59,983 bases of DNA. It comes from Opitutaceae bacterium. GTDB lineage: Bacteria; Verrucomicrobiota; Verrucomicrobiia; Opitutales; Opitutaceae. The stretch covers positions 1 through 59,983 of the forward strand of contig JAEUGW010000001.1 of assembly GCA_016795565.1 (NCBI GenBank), read 5' to 3'. The notes beneath the pieces are model-generated. The model made no database searches, was not told where the DNA came from, and saw only the letters and a program-made list of their open reading frames with translations. How positions within the stretch are numbered: position 1 is the stretch's first letter; each line of letters opens with the position of its first letter. Shown here piece after piece: positions 17,253 through 25,672 of this stretch. The position numbers and the translations under genes were made by a program.

Positions 17253-18437
17253 ATGGATAAAGACAACTCGTCGGCCGCCTCCACGGCTTCCCCGACTCCC
17301 TCCCCAGCGCCCGCTCCGGCCCAGCCGGACAACAGCATCCGCGTCGAAGGCATCCTCGACATCGACAACAGCCGCAACGGCGCGTTGCTCGATCTCGCCA
17401 AGCACGGCAAGCGGCGGCCGACCGACCCGTTCATGCCGCGCGAGCTCATCCGCCGCTTCCACCTGAACCAGGGCAGTATGGTCACCGCCATGGCGACGCC
17501 CGACGAGCGCTTCCCCAACCCCAAGATCCGTTTCATCGAAAAGGTTGACGGTCTCGATCTCGAGGCGCGCCGCCGCGCCGTGGACTTCGCGAACCTCACG
17601 ACCATCACGCCGGACGAGCAGATCAAGCTCGAGCTCAAGGACGGCCGCATGACCACGCGCGTGATGGATCTTTTCTGTCCCATCGGCAAGGGCACCCGCG
17701 GCCTCATCGTCGCCCCGCCCCGCACCGGCAAGACCACCTACCTCCGCGACATCGCGCTGGGCGTCCTCCAGAACCACCCCGAGTGCCACGTCATGATCCT
17801 CCTCGTGGACGAGCGCCCCGAGGAAGTCACCGACTTCAAGCGCAGCGTCCCCGCCGAGGTTTGGGCCTCGTCCAACGACGACCCGGTCGAGAACCACATC
17901 CGCGTGGCCGACCTCTGCATCGAGCGGGCCAAGCGCCTCGTGGAGGCCGGCAAGGATGTCGTCCTGCTGATTGATTCGCTCACCCGCCTCGCCCGCGCCC
18001 ACAACACCGCCAAGAATTCCGGGCGCACCGGCTCCGGCGGCCTCGACGTCCGCGCCCTCGAGAAGCCCCGCCAGCTTTTCGCCTCCGCGCGCAACACCGA
18101 GGACGGCGGCTCGCTCACCATCATCGCCTCCATCCTCGTCGAGACCGGCAGCCGCATGGACGACGTCATCTTCCAGGAATTCAAGGGCACCGGCAACATG
18201 GAGCTCGTTCTCGACCGCAAGGCGGCGGAGATGCGCATCTGGCCGGCCGTGAACATCCAGTCCTCCGGCACCCGCAAGGAGGAGCTGCTCATCAGCGACC
18301 CCAAGACCCTCGAAGGCATCCACTTCTTCCGCCGCGCCCTCGTGCAGCAGAAAATCGAGGAAGCCACCGACACCATGGTCACCCGCCTCGGCAAGACCAA
18401 GACCAACGCCGAGTTCATCAAACTCATCGTCAAGTAA
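17253..18437 (+). CDS. rho: transcription termination factor Rho, short paralogue
   Basis: A 394-residue Rho-type RNA-dependent ATPase and translocase. It has the P-loop APPRTGKT (154-161), Walker B VVLLIDSLTRLAR, the [11 protein letters not shown]-loop and the arginine finger region SGTRKEELL. The N-terminal helical Rho_N domain is absent and replaced by a Ser/Pro/Ala tail of about 28 residues. The cold-shock-like RNA domain follows at about 29-100, but its RNP1 segment reads NGALLD, not the usual GFLR-type aromatic motif. The Q-loop has SGRTGSGG with arginine for lysine. A second, longer rho gene is at 30253-32061. Confidence 0.93.
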   Translation: MDKDNSSAASTASPTPSPAPAPAQPDNSIRVEGILDIDNSRNGALLDLAKHGKRRPTDPFMPRELIRRFHLNQGSMVTAMATPDERFPNPKIRFIEKVDGLDLEARRRAVDFANLTTITPDEQIKLELKDGRMTTRVMDLFCPIGKGTRGLIVAPPRTGKTTYLRDIALGVLQNHPECHVMILLVDERPEEVTDFKRSVPAEVWASSNDDPVENHIRVADLCIERAKRLVEAGKDVVLLIDSLTRLARAHNTAKNSGRTGSGGLDVRALEKPRQLFASARNTEDGGSLTIIASILVETGSRMDDVIFQEFKGTGNMELVLDRKAAEMRIWPAVNIQSSGTRKEELLISDPKTLEGIHFFRRALVQQKIEEATDTMVTRLGKTKTNAEFIKLIVK

Positions 18438-18514
18438 CTTCGCTCTTGCGCCGGCTTTTCGCCGACGCGACAAATTCCCTCCCACGCTCACCTCCCGACA
18501 CGAAAGAATACTTA

Positions 18515-20272
18515 ATGAACAGCTTCTCTGAGCAATGTCTCGATATGGCCCGCTCGATGTTGGCCCACAACCTCGACGCCATCAATGCCGACGGCACCGT
18601 CACGCCCATCCCCGGTGAAAGCCCCCGCTCCGATGAGCCGGGCCACGTCGCCTTCGCCCTCGGCGAGTATTACCGCGCCACCGGCGAGACCACGCTCAAG
18701 GGCTATGACCTGATCGACCTCGCGGCCCGCACCATCACCGCCCAGGCCTTTACCGAGCCTGCCGGCGAGAACGGCGTCGCCTATGCCTCCCTCGGCCTCC
18801 TCGCCTTCGGCCCGTCCAAGGAGCGCAATCCCGTCTGGGAGCGTCTCGTCGAGGAGACCCGCGAACGCCTCGACAAGCTCCTGCTCACCCGCAGCGACTA
18901 CGACAACTACTGGCAGGCCTTCAACATCGCCAAATCGGTGTGCCGTTACAGCCTCGGCCTTTCCAAGAAGGACGAGACCTCCCGCCTGATCGAGCGCCTC
19001 GCCGAGCGCATCGAGCAGACCAGCTCGGCCGGATTCTTCGACGACGTGGAGAAGGGCATCGGCGGCCACTTCAACCTCTACGGCGTGATGACCCTCGTCT
19101 TCACCCGCTCGGCCCTGCAGCTCCACGCCAACTCCGCCCTGCGCGAGCGCAAGCTGCCCACCCTCCGCACTTACGCCGAGAAATACATCAAGATGATGCC
19201 GGACCTGGTCCGCCCCGACGGCCAGGGCTGGGCCTATGGCCGCGCCGCCGGCGCCTACGGCCAGATGCACTGCATCACGCTCATCCTCCAGGGCCTCCGC
19301 GACGGCTGGATCCCCGACGACCAGAAGAACAAGTATTTCGACATCCTGCGGCGCCTGTTCTACTATTTTTTCCAGACCTACCTCGACCAGGAGCACGGCT
19401 TCCTCGACATCCGCGACGCCGAGCGCACGGCCTACGCCTCGCACACGACGCGCATGGCCAACTTCGACGCCGCCCGCTATCTCTGCCAGTGGTCCCGCCT
19501 CGCCAAGACCGTGCAGATGCCGGACAGCGTCAAGCCCGACCCCGCGCGCACCAGCGGCCGCTTCGTCATCTTCGACAAGTCCAACCGCAAGGAGCAGGGC
19601 CTGTTCCTCTACCGCGACGCCGAGTCCGGCCTGCAGGTGCAGTTGCCGCTCGTCAGCTCCGGCGTGGACTGCACGGCGGACAACCTGCCGTTCCCCCACA
19701 GCCCCGGCGTCTTCGATTGGCCGAACAACGTTTACCTCCCCGTGATGGTGCCCGAGCTGACCTTCGGCGGAAATGTCACCTTGCCCGCGTTCTATGGCCA
19801 GAAGTGCGTCACCGGCCTGGGCCTGAAGAACTCCTTCTATTTCCGCTATGAGCAGCCCGAGCTGATCAACACCCGGGAGGAGATCGTCAAGGGCCTCGGC
19901 AGCGTGAAGGTCCAGTGGACGTTCACCGGCAGCAAGATTTCCGCGGAGTTTGCCTACACGGTCAAGAATCAGGTGCAGCTCGACAAATTCCGCTTCGCCC
20001 TCGTCATTGGCGCGCCGCACTCCAAATACCGCCTGCCCACCTCGCCGGCGCTTGGGGCGCACGGCCACCGCTGCTCGGTCCTCAAGGACGATTTCCACGC
20101 CAACTGGGCCGAGACGGAGGTCGTCAGCGCCGACCCCGCCTACAAGACCAACTACGGCAAGCTGCACTATGTCCAAATGTTCGTCCGCGATCATCCGCTC
20201 ATCATGCGCCCCGGCCAGGTCTACCGCCTGGCGGTCAGCTTCGATCCGGATCTGACGGTTGCCGGGGCGTAA
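18515..20272 (+). CDS. uncharacterised 585-residue protein, possible alpha/alpha-toroid enzyme
   Basis: I do not recognise the family. The first 370 residues are rich in helices with Trp/Tyr/Gly-containing turns, for example GQGWAYGRAAGAYGQMH and YYFFQTYLDQEHGF. The last 200 are beta-rich. A helical barrel followed by a beta domain is typical of polysaccharide lyases and heparinase-like proteins, so that is the best guess. There is no signal peptide, so it would be cytoplasmic. It starts at ATG 18515, 77 bp after rho, and ends before a strong terminator, so it may be co-transcribed with rho. Confidence 0.6.
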   Translation: MNSFSEQCLDMARSMLAHNLDAINADGTVTPIPGESPRSDEPGHVAFALGEYYRATGETTLKGYDLIDLAARTITAQAFTEPAGENGVAYASLGLLAFGPSKERNPVWERLVEETRERLDKLLLTRSDYDNYWQAFNIAKSVCRYSLGLSKKDETSRLIERLAERIEQTSSAGFFDDVEKGIGGHFNLYGVMTLVFTRSALQLHANSALRERKLPTLRTYAEKYIKMMPDLVRPDGQGWAYGRAAGAYGQMHCITLILQGLRDGWIPDDQKNKYFDILRRLFYYFFQTYLDQEHGFLDIRDAERTAYASHTTRMANFDAARYLCQWSRLAKTVQMPDSVKPDPARTSGRFVIFDKSNRKEQGLFLYRDAESGLQVQLPLVSSGVDCTADNLPFPHSPGVFDWPNNVYLPVMVPELTFGGNVTLPAFYGQKCVTGLGLKNSFYFRYEQPELINTREEIVKGLGSVKVQWTFTGSKISAEFAYTVKNQVQLDKFRFALVIGAPHSKYRLPTSPALGAHGHRCSVLKDDFHANWAETEVVSADPAYKTNYGKLHYVQMFVRDHPLIMRPGQVYRLAVSFDPDLTVAGA

Positions 20273-20283
20273 ACCCATCAGGC

Positions 20284-20312
20284 AAGGCGGGGCCGCAAGC
20301 CCCGCCTTTTTT
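20284..20312 (+). terminator. rho-independent terminator
   Basis: AAGGCGGGGC, loop CGCA, and GCCCCGCC are followed by TTTTTT. It lies 12 bp after the stop of the uncharacterised gene and separates it from ppk2. Confidence 0.93.
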
Positions 20313-20449
20313 GCGCCCGCCGCCGGGCTTCAGTGTGTTCCACGATTGTGACGGCCAGGTTAAATCCTGGCGCTTTGCGCAGACCGGGCCCGCCGCCAGC
20401 TTGCTAGCCGCGCAATATCGGGTTTGCCTAGCCGCATCCCATTTCGCCC

Positions 20450-21418
20450 ATGGCCAAAGAACCCACCGCCGTCCCCTTCGCCTTTAAACCCGCCACGCCG
20501 ACCCCCAAGCAGGAGGACGAGCTGATCAAGCGCGTCCATCAGGACCTCATTGACGACTACGACGAGGAGCTCGAAATGGAGCGCGAGGACTGGGAGCATG
20601 TCACGCCCGACTCCCCCGCCCGCCCGGTCGAAAAGGACAGCACGCGGGAAGCGAGGAACCATTACTTCAAGGAACTCTTCCGCATGCAGGGGGAGCTGGT
20701 GAAGATGCATGACTGGATCGTCGCCAGCGGCCACCGCCTCGTCATCCTGTTCGAGGGGCGCGACGCCGCCGGCAAGGGCGGGGCGATCAAGCGCATCACG
20801 CAGCGTCTCAACCCGCGCGTCGCCCGCGTGGCCGCGCTGCCGGCGCCGTCCAGCCGCGAGAGGACGCAGTGGTATTTCCAGCGCTACATCGAACACCTGC
20901 CGGCCGCCGGCGAGATGGTGCTCTTCGACCGCAGCTGGTATAACCGCGCCGGCGTCGAGAAGGTCATGGGCTTCTGCACCGACGAGGAATACGAGGAGTT
21001 CTTCCGCTCCGTGCCGGAGTTCGAGAAGATGCTCGTCCGCTCCGGCATCCAGCTGATCAAATACTGGTTCTCGATTCCCGACGAGGAGCAGGAGTTCCGC
21101 TTCCGCTGCCGCATCAACGACCCGCTGAAGCAATGGAAGCTCAGCCCGATGGACCTAGAGTCCCGCAAACGCTGGGAGCAATACACGAAGGCCAAGGAGG
21201 TCATGTTCAAGCGCTCGCACATCCTCGAGGCGCCGTGGTGGATCGTGCAGGGCAAGGACAAGAAGCGGGGCCGGCTCAACTGCATCCATCACCTCCTCTC
21301 ACAGGTGAAATACACCGAGGTGGCGCACAAACCCATCAAGCTGCCGCCGCGCGAGCACAATCCCGACTACCGGCGCGAACCGATCCCGCCGAAGATGCGC
21401 GTGCCCGAGGTTTACTGA
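20450..21418 (+). CDS. ppk2: polyphosphate kinase 2
   Basis: The 322-residue product shows the PPK2 Walker A motif FEGRDAAGKGGAIKR, the Walker B/lid region DRSWYNRAGVE, and the conserved RFRCRINDPLKQWKLSPMD stretch. PPK2 enzymes transfer phosphate between polyphosphate and nucleotides. The length and single domain fit the class I type, which phosphorylates ADP or GDP. An acidic N-terminal extension of about 75 residues precedes the domain. The stop overlaps the end of the convergent gene by 7 bp. Confidence 0.95.
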   Translation: MAKEPTAVPFAFKPATPTPKQEDELIKRVHQDLIDDYDEELEMEREDWEHVTPDSPARPVEKDSTREARNHYFKELFRMQGELVKMHDWIVASGHRLVILFEGRDAAGKGGAIKRITQRLNPRVARVAALPAPSSRERTQWYFQRYIEHLPAAGEMVLFDRSWYNRAGVEKVMGFCTDEEYEEFFRSVPEFEKMLVRSGIQLIKYWFSIPDEEQEFRFRCRINDPLKQWKLSPMDLESRKRWEQYTKAKEVMFKRSHILEAPWWIVQGKDKKRGRLNCIHHLLSQVKYTEVAHKPIKLPPREHNPDYRREPIPPKMRVPEVY

Positions 21419-21957
21419 ACCGCGACCGGCACGGCAGCCGGGGCCGCCTCGGCTTTCGGCTTCGGGTTGCCGACGAGCACGCCGAGGTGCTCCTGTATCT
21501 TCTGGAAAAACTCCACGTTGAGGTCGCCGACGGGCACCTCGTAAAGCTGGTGCGTCGCGCGGTGCTCGTAGACCTGCCGCTGGCCGTCCTCGGAATAGCC
21601 GCGCAGCTTGATGAGCTTCTTGCGCTCGAGCATGAGCGCCAGGAACTGCAGCAGCGGCGTGTTGGTCGGGCTGGGCTCGGCCTCGGGCGCCGCCAGAGTG
21701 AGAAACAGGTTCTCCGCCGTCAGCTTGAGCATGCGGGCCGGGTCCTCCTCGGCCTTGCGCTGTTTGAAGGCCACGGTCCACCGGCAATAGATGAAAGCCG
21801 GCGGCATGAAGCGCCCGTCCTCGCTCTCCAGCAGATCCCGCCGGGCGACCTCGCCGGTGGATTCGCGCACCAGGTAGCTGGCAACCCGGTCGTTTTCCGC
21901 GAAGTCACGGCCGCTGACGAAACACTTGGTGGCGATTGGGTGAAGAGTTAACTCCAT
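21412..21957 (-). CDS. uncharacterised 181-residue protein
   Basis: I cannot name a characterised family. The N-terminus KCFVSGRDFAENDRVASYL has the form C-x-x-S-G-R-x-F, as in a zinc-ribbon-like start from which paired cysteines have been lost. The middle contains ENLFLTLAAPEAEPSPTNTP and a Leu-rich helix LLQFLALMLERKKLIKLRG. The C-terminus is Ala/Pro-rich and probably disordered. No signal peptide or membrane segment is seen. It is convergent with ppk2 and divergent from the phosphatase gene. Confidence 0.7.
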   Translation of the reverse strand: MELTLHPIATKCFVSGRDFAENDRVASYLVRESTGEVARRDLLESEDGRFMPPAFIYCRWTVAFKQRKAEEDPARMLKLTAENLFLTLAAPEAEPSPTNTPLLQFLALMLERKKLIKLRGYSEDGQRQVYEHRATHQLYEVPVGDLNVEFFQKIQEHLGVLVGNPKPKAEAAPAAVPVAVQ

Positions 21958-22008
21958 GGACGTTTTCTTGTTTACCCCCGGACGACCCGAAAGCTAGCAA
22001 ATTTCCGC

Positions 22009-22671
22009 ATGAAAGGTCGCCTCATTGCCGTCGGCGACATCCACGGCTGCCACAAGGAATTCGAGGACCTGCTCGACAGGCTGGACCTCGCAAAGGACGA
22101 CCGACTCATCCTCCTCGGCGACCTCATCAACCGCGGCCCGGACAGCGGCAAGGTGGTTCAGCTGGCCCGTGAGCACGCCACGGCCTCGCTCCTCGGCAAC
22201 CACGAGCTGCGGCACCTCAACTACCGGCGCACCGACGACCCGAGCCATCTGAAGAAATACGACTACGACACGATAAAGCAGCTCCGCGGCAAGGATTGGG
22301 ACTATCTCGAAGGGATGAAGCTGACCTACGCGGACGAGGAGCTCGGGGTGGTGTTCGTCCACGCCGGCTTCCTGCCTGACCGGCCCTGGCAACGCCAACC
22401 CGCGCGCATTGTCACGCGCATCCAGGTCATCGGCAAGGACGGCGAACCCCACAAGCGTTCGGAGATGCCCGACGCGCCGCACTGGTCGGAGCTGTGGGCC
22501 GGTCCGCCGTTCGTCGTGTATGGCCACACGCCCCGGCCCGAGGTGGCCCGCAGCAAATGGACGCTCGGCATCGACACGGCGTGCGTCATGGGCGGCACCC
22601 TCACCGCCTATATTTTGCCCGAAAAACGGATTGTGCAGGTCAAGGCCCGCGAGCGATACTTCGGGGCATGA
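22009..22671 (+). CDS. PPP-family metallophosphoesterase (ApaH/PrpE-like)
   Basis: The 220-residue protein has all PPP-family motifs: GDIHGCHKEF, GDLINRGPDSG, LLGNHELR, a VFVHAG segment and YGHTPRPE. These residues bind two metal ions. Bacterial members hydrolyse phosphoproteins or diadenosine tetraphosphate; the sequence does not decide which. The stop overlaps the start of the isochorismatase-family gene (ATGA at 22668-22671), so the two are coupled. Confidence 0.92.
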   Translation: MKGRLIAVGDIHGCHKEFEDLLDRLDLAKDDRLILLGDLINRGPDSGKVVQLAREHATASLLGNHELRHLNYRRTDDPSHLKKYDYDTIKQLRGKDWDYLEGMKLTYADEELGVVFVHAGFLPDRPWQRQPARIVTRIQVIGKDGEPHKRSEMPDAPHWSELWAGPPFVVYGHTPRPEVARSKWTLGIDTACVMGGTLTAYILPEKRIVQVKARERYFGA

Positions 22672-23219
22672 CCGCCTACCCCGCCGCGCCGCTGCTGCTG
22701 TGTCTGGATCTGCAGCCGGTGTTCCTGGCGGCGATCAGCGACAGCCAGCGTTTCCACTGGCGCTGCTCCTTCACCCTCGAGGCCGCGACCGGACTCGGCG
22801 TGCCCGTGGTGTTCACCGAACAGGTGCCGGACAAGCTCGGCCACACCGCCGCCGACTTGCTGGCGCTGGCCCGCGAACCGGTTGTGCTGCTCAAGACCAC
22901 TTTTTCACCCTTTGCCGAGAAAAAGCTGGCCGCTTACATCAAGGCGCTCGGCCACAAGCAGATTCTCATCTGCGGCCTCGAGACGCCGATCTGCGTTTAC
23001 CAGACGGCAATGGATGCGCTGAAGGGCGGCTATAAGGTCACCCTGCTCGCGGATTGCCTCGGAGCTCGGCGTCCGGGCGACGCCGAGGCCGTGCTGGCCC
23101 AGCTCGCGCACGACGGCTGCCGCGTGCTGCCCGCCGAGACCGTGTTCTACTCGCTGCTCCACGAGGCCGGACATCCCTACTTCCGCGACTTTACCAAACT
23201 CGTGAAGAAATACGGCTGA
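22668..23219 (+). CDS. isochorismatase-family cysteine hydrolase
   Basis: The 183-residue product has the cysteine-hydrolase triad of the family: Asp in LLCLDLQPVF, Lys in LLKTTFSPF, and Cys in CGLETPICVYQTA. The nearest subgroup is the YcaC/ISOC1-like hydrolases of unknown substrate, not the siderophore isochorismatases. The start is ATG 22668, coupled to the upstream phosphatase gene. Confidence 0.9.
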   Translation: MTAYPAAPLLLCLDLQPVFLAAISDSQRFHWRCSFTLEAATGLGVPVVFTEQVPDKLGHTAADLLALAREPVVLLKTTFSPFAEKKLAAYIKALGHKQILICGLETPICVYQTAMDALKGGYKVTLLADCLGARRPGDAEAVLAQLAHDGCRVLPAETVFYSLLHEAGHPYFRDFTKLVKKYG

Positions 23220-23301
23220 GCGGCAGCGAAAAGTTTCAAGCACCCGATTTCAGAACCCGGCCTTGCTTACATCTTAAAGCTCAACCCTTATCACTTCCTT
23301 C

Positions 23302-24291
23302 ATGTCCGACATCTCCACTCCGCTCGCTGTTCGCGAAATCAAGGCCCTGGACCCCAAGGGCGGCGACACCTTCACGAGTGTGCTGTTGATACGCCGCCTC
23401 GTCGAGAGGCCGACCAAGACCGGCAATCATTTCCTCGCCGTGGATTTGGGCGACAAGACCGGCAGCTTCAACCTGAACGTTTTCGGTGACAACCCGGCCT
23501 TCGAATTCTTCAAGTCGCTCCGCGAGGGCGCGGTGGTGCGCGTCGAAGCCAAGGTCGAATACTACCAGAACCGCCTTTCGCCCCGGCTGCAACGTGCTGA
23601 GGAAATCCCCCCCGACCAACTCGCCAACTCTCCGCTGATGGCGAATCTCGTCGAGACCGCCCCCGAGGATGCCGACGCCCTCTGGACCGAGTTCCAAGGG
23701 CACATCGCCGCCATCGGCCACACGGAGCTCCGCGCCACCGTGCAGGCACTGTTCGACGAGATCGGTGAGCAGTTCCGCACCGCGCCAGCGGCTGTGTCGA
23801 TGCACCACGCCTACCGGCACGGCCTGCTCGAGCACACCTGCCACATGGCCCGCGCGGCCCGCGCGCTGCTGCCGCTCTACCCCGAGGTGGACGCCGATCT
23901 CGCCCTGGCCGGGGTGCTGGTGCACGACACCGGCAAGGTCATCGAATACCAAGGCGACCTCGTCGCCGCGAAGAGCCGCAAGGGCATACTCCAAGGGCAT
24001 GTCGTCCTCGGCTACCAACTCGTTCGCAAAGCGGGCCTGAAGGCCAAGCTCAACCCCGACCTGCTCGAGCGCCTTGAGCACATCGTGCTCAGCCATCAGG
24101 GGGAACTTGAGTGGGGCGCCGCCGTCATTGCCGCGACGCCCGAAGCCGTGTTTGTCGCGAAGATCGACGACCTCGATGCCAAGATGGGCATGGTGCAGAA
24201 GCTCCTCCGCCAAGCCGGCGAGAATGACGAATTCTCCGACCGCCACCTCGGGCTGAACGCGCAGCTGCTCCTGACGCGTCCACAGAAATAA
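23302..24291 (+). CDS. YhaM-like 3'-5' exoribonuclease (OB fold plus HD domain)
   Basis: The 329-residue product has an N-terminal OB-fold (about residues 20-110, with GDKTGSFNLNVFGD) and an HD phosphohydrolase domain (about 165-300) containing HAYRHGLLEHT, VLVHDTGKV and the distal ILSHQGELEWG. This is the YhaM architecture, a Mn-dependent 3'-5' exonuclease acting on RNA and DNA. The stop is at 24289-24291, directly next to a relic of the gspF 3' end from the opposite strand. Confidence 0.9.
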   Translation: MSDISTPLAVREIKALDPKGGDTFTSVLLIRRLVERPTKTGNHFLAVDLGDKTGSFNLNVFGDNPAFEFFKSLREGAVVRVEAKVEYYQNRLSPRLQRAEEIPPDQLANSPLMANLVETAPEDADALWTEFQGHIAAIGHTELRATVQALFDEIGEQFRTAPAAVSMHHAYRHGLLEHTCHMARAARALLPLYPEVDADLALAGVLVHDTGKVIEYQGDLVAAKSRKGILQGHVVLGYQLVRKAGLKAKLNPDLLERLEHIVLSHQGELEWGAAVIAATPEAVFVAKIDDLDAKMGMVQKLLRQAGENDEFSDRHLGLNAQLLLTRPQK

Positions 24292-24292
24292 G

Positions 24293-24322
24293 CTACGTAA
24301 GCAGCTGCACGATGCGGACAAT
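24293..24322 (-). pseudogene. relic copy of the gspF 3' terminus
   Basis: Minus-strand bases 24322-24293 read IVRIVQLLT and a TAG stop, the same nine residues and stop that end the functional gspF at 24364. The two 30-base stretches differ at four positions, all synonymous. The 41 bp between them contain GGGTGCTTCGTCTCGCTCAG, which resembles a dispersed repeat. Confidence 0.75.
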
Positions 24323-24363
24323 TTTCCGTATTGACCCAAGGGTGCTTCGTCTCGCTCAGTGGA

Positions 24364-25671
24364 CTACGTGAGCAATTGCACGATGCGCACAATCGGCAGG
24401 AAGAGCGCGATCACGATCGTGCCCACGACGAGCGCGAGGAACAGGATGAGGATCGGCTCGATGAGCGAGCTGAGTCCGGCGACGGCGTTGTCCACCTCCT
24501 CCTCGTAGATGTCCGCCACCTTGCCGAGCATCTCGGGCAACTGGCCGGTGTGCTCGCCGACATCAATCATGCTGGTGACCATCGGCGGGAAGACCGCCGT
24601 GGCCTCCAGCGGCCGGGCAACCGGCGCGCCCTCCTTCACCCGGTCGTGCACCTCCGTGAGGGCTCCCGCCACCCGGCTGTTGCCGCAGGTGTCGCGGGTG
24701 ATGAGCAGGGCCGGCAAGATGGGCACACCACTCGACAACAGCGTTCCAAGCGTCCGCCCGAAGCGCGCGATGATGGCCTTCAGAAATAGCGGGCCGAACA
24801 GCGGCAGCTTCACGATGAGCGTGTCGATGAGCTTCGCCCCCGCCGGCGTCCCCTTGAACATCTTGAAAGCGAAACCGAGCACGACCAACACTCCGAGAGT
24901 GACCAGGAAGTGGTTCTTCACGACATCACTTGCCGCCAGCACCATTTGCGTCAGGGCGGGCAGCGGCGCCCCCTTCAGCAGGTCGGCGAATATCTGCTGA
25001 AACTTCGGCACCACGAACACGAGCAGCCCGGTCAGGATCAGCACCGCCACGCCCATCACGATCAGTGGATAGACCATCGCCGCCGTGATCTTGCCTCGCA
25101 GTTGCAGGCTCTTCTCCTGGAAACGGGCCAGCCGGTCGAGCACCACGTCGAGCACCCCGCCGGCCTCGCCGGCCTTGACCATGTTGATGAAAAGCCGGTC
25201 GAAAACCTTTGGATGCTGGGCCATGGCCTCGGACAAGGTGCCGCCCGACTTGATGGCCTCGGCCAGCGCCTCGATCACGCGCTGGAAGCCCTGATTTCGC
25301 TCCTGGCGGCCCAGAACCTGCAAGCCGCGCAACAATGGCATCCCCGCCTTGAGCAGGGTGGCCAGCTGCCGCGTGAACACCGCGAGTGCTTTCGCCCCGA
25401 CCAAGCGCACGAACGGCAGACGCAACTCCATCTTCAGGCCGCGCGTGGCGGGCTTTTCTGGGGTGGAACCCGGCCTCTGGACGGATTTTTCCAAGCGCGT
25501 CCGGAGGCCGCGCTCCACCTTGTCAACAGGGGCGCCCGCCACGGAAACCCCGGTCGGGAACAAGCCCCGGGCCCGCAGGATGGCGGCTGCTTGTTTCGCA
25601 TCCAGAGCATCGAGCAGGCCGGATTGCTCCGTCCCGAACGTGTCGATGGCTGTGTAGGAATAACCCGGCAT
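24364..25671 (-). CDS. gspF: type II secretion / type IV pilus inner-membrane platform protein GspF/PilC
   Basis: The 435-residue protein has the N-terminal YSYTAID and two T2SSF repeats. The first begins LAVFTRQLATLLKAGMPLL, followed by MVKAGEAGGVLD; the second contains FGRTLGTLLSSGVPI and MIDVGEHTGQLPEML. Three hydrophobic segments are visible, the last near the C-terminus. GspF couples the ATPase to pseudopilus assembly. The ATG follows the gspE stop by one base. Residues 52-70 are encoded by a palindromic repeat that is intergenic elsewhere. Confidence 0.94.
   Translation of the reverse strand: MPGYSYTAIDTFGTEQSGLLDALDAKQAAAILRARGLFPTGVSVAGAPVDKVERGLRTRLEKSVQRPGSTPEKPATRGLKMELRLPFVRLVGAKALAVFTRQLATLLKAGMPLLRGLQVLGRQERNQGFQRVIEALAEAIKSGGTLSEAMAQHPKVFDRLFINMVKAGEAGGVLDVVLDRLARFQEKSLQLRGKITAAMVYPLIVMGVAVLILTGLLVFVVPKFQQIFADLLKGAPLPALTQMVLAASDVVKNHFLVTLGVLVVLGFAFKMFKGTPAGAKLIDTLIVKLPLFGPLFLKAIIARFGRTLGTLLSSGVPILPALLITRDTCGNSRVAGALTEVHDRVKEGAPVARPLEATAVFPPMVTSMIDVGEHTGQLPEMLGKVADIYEEEVDNAVAGLSSLIEPILILFLALVVGTIVIALFLPIVRIVQLLT
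25463..25518. repeat. palindromic repeat C inside the gspF coding sequence
   Basis: The 56-bp stretch begins GTGGAACCCGGCCTCTGG and ends GAGGCCGCGCTCCAC. Its outer arms match the intergenic element at 3714-3783; the 14-base GTGGAACCCGGCCT arm is identical. In gspF it is in frame and encodes residues 52-70 of the linker before the first T2SSF domain. Confidence 0.8.
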
Positions 25672-25672
25672 C

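Noticed and set aside
18446..18514. Longer N-terminus for the protein starting at 18515
   Set aside because: The extra 23 codons (Arg/Ser/Pro-rich) look like untranslated leader, and ATG 18515 gives a normal helical start.
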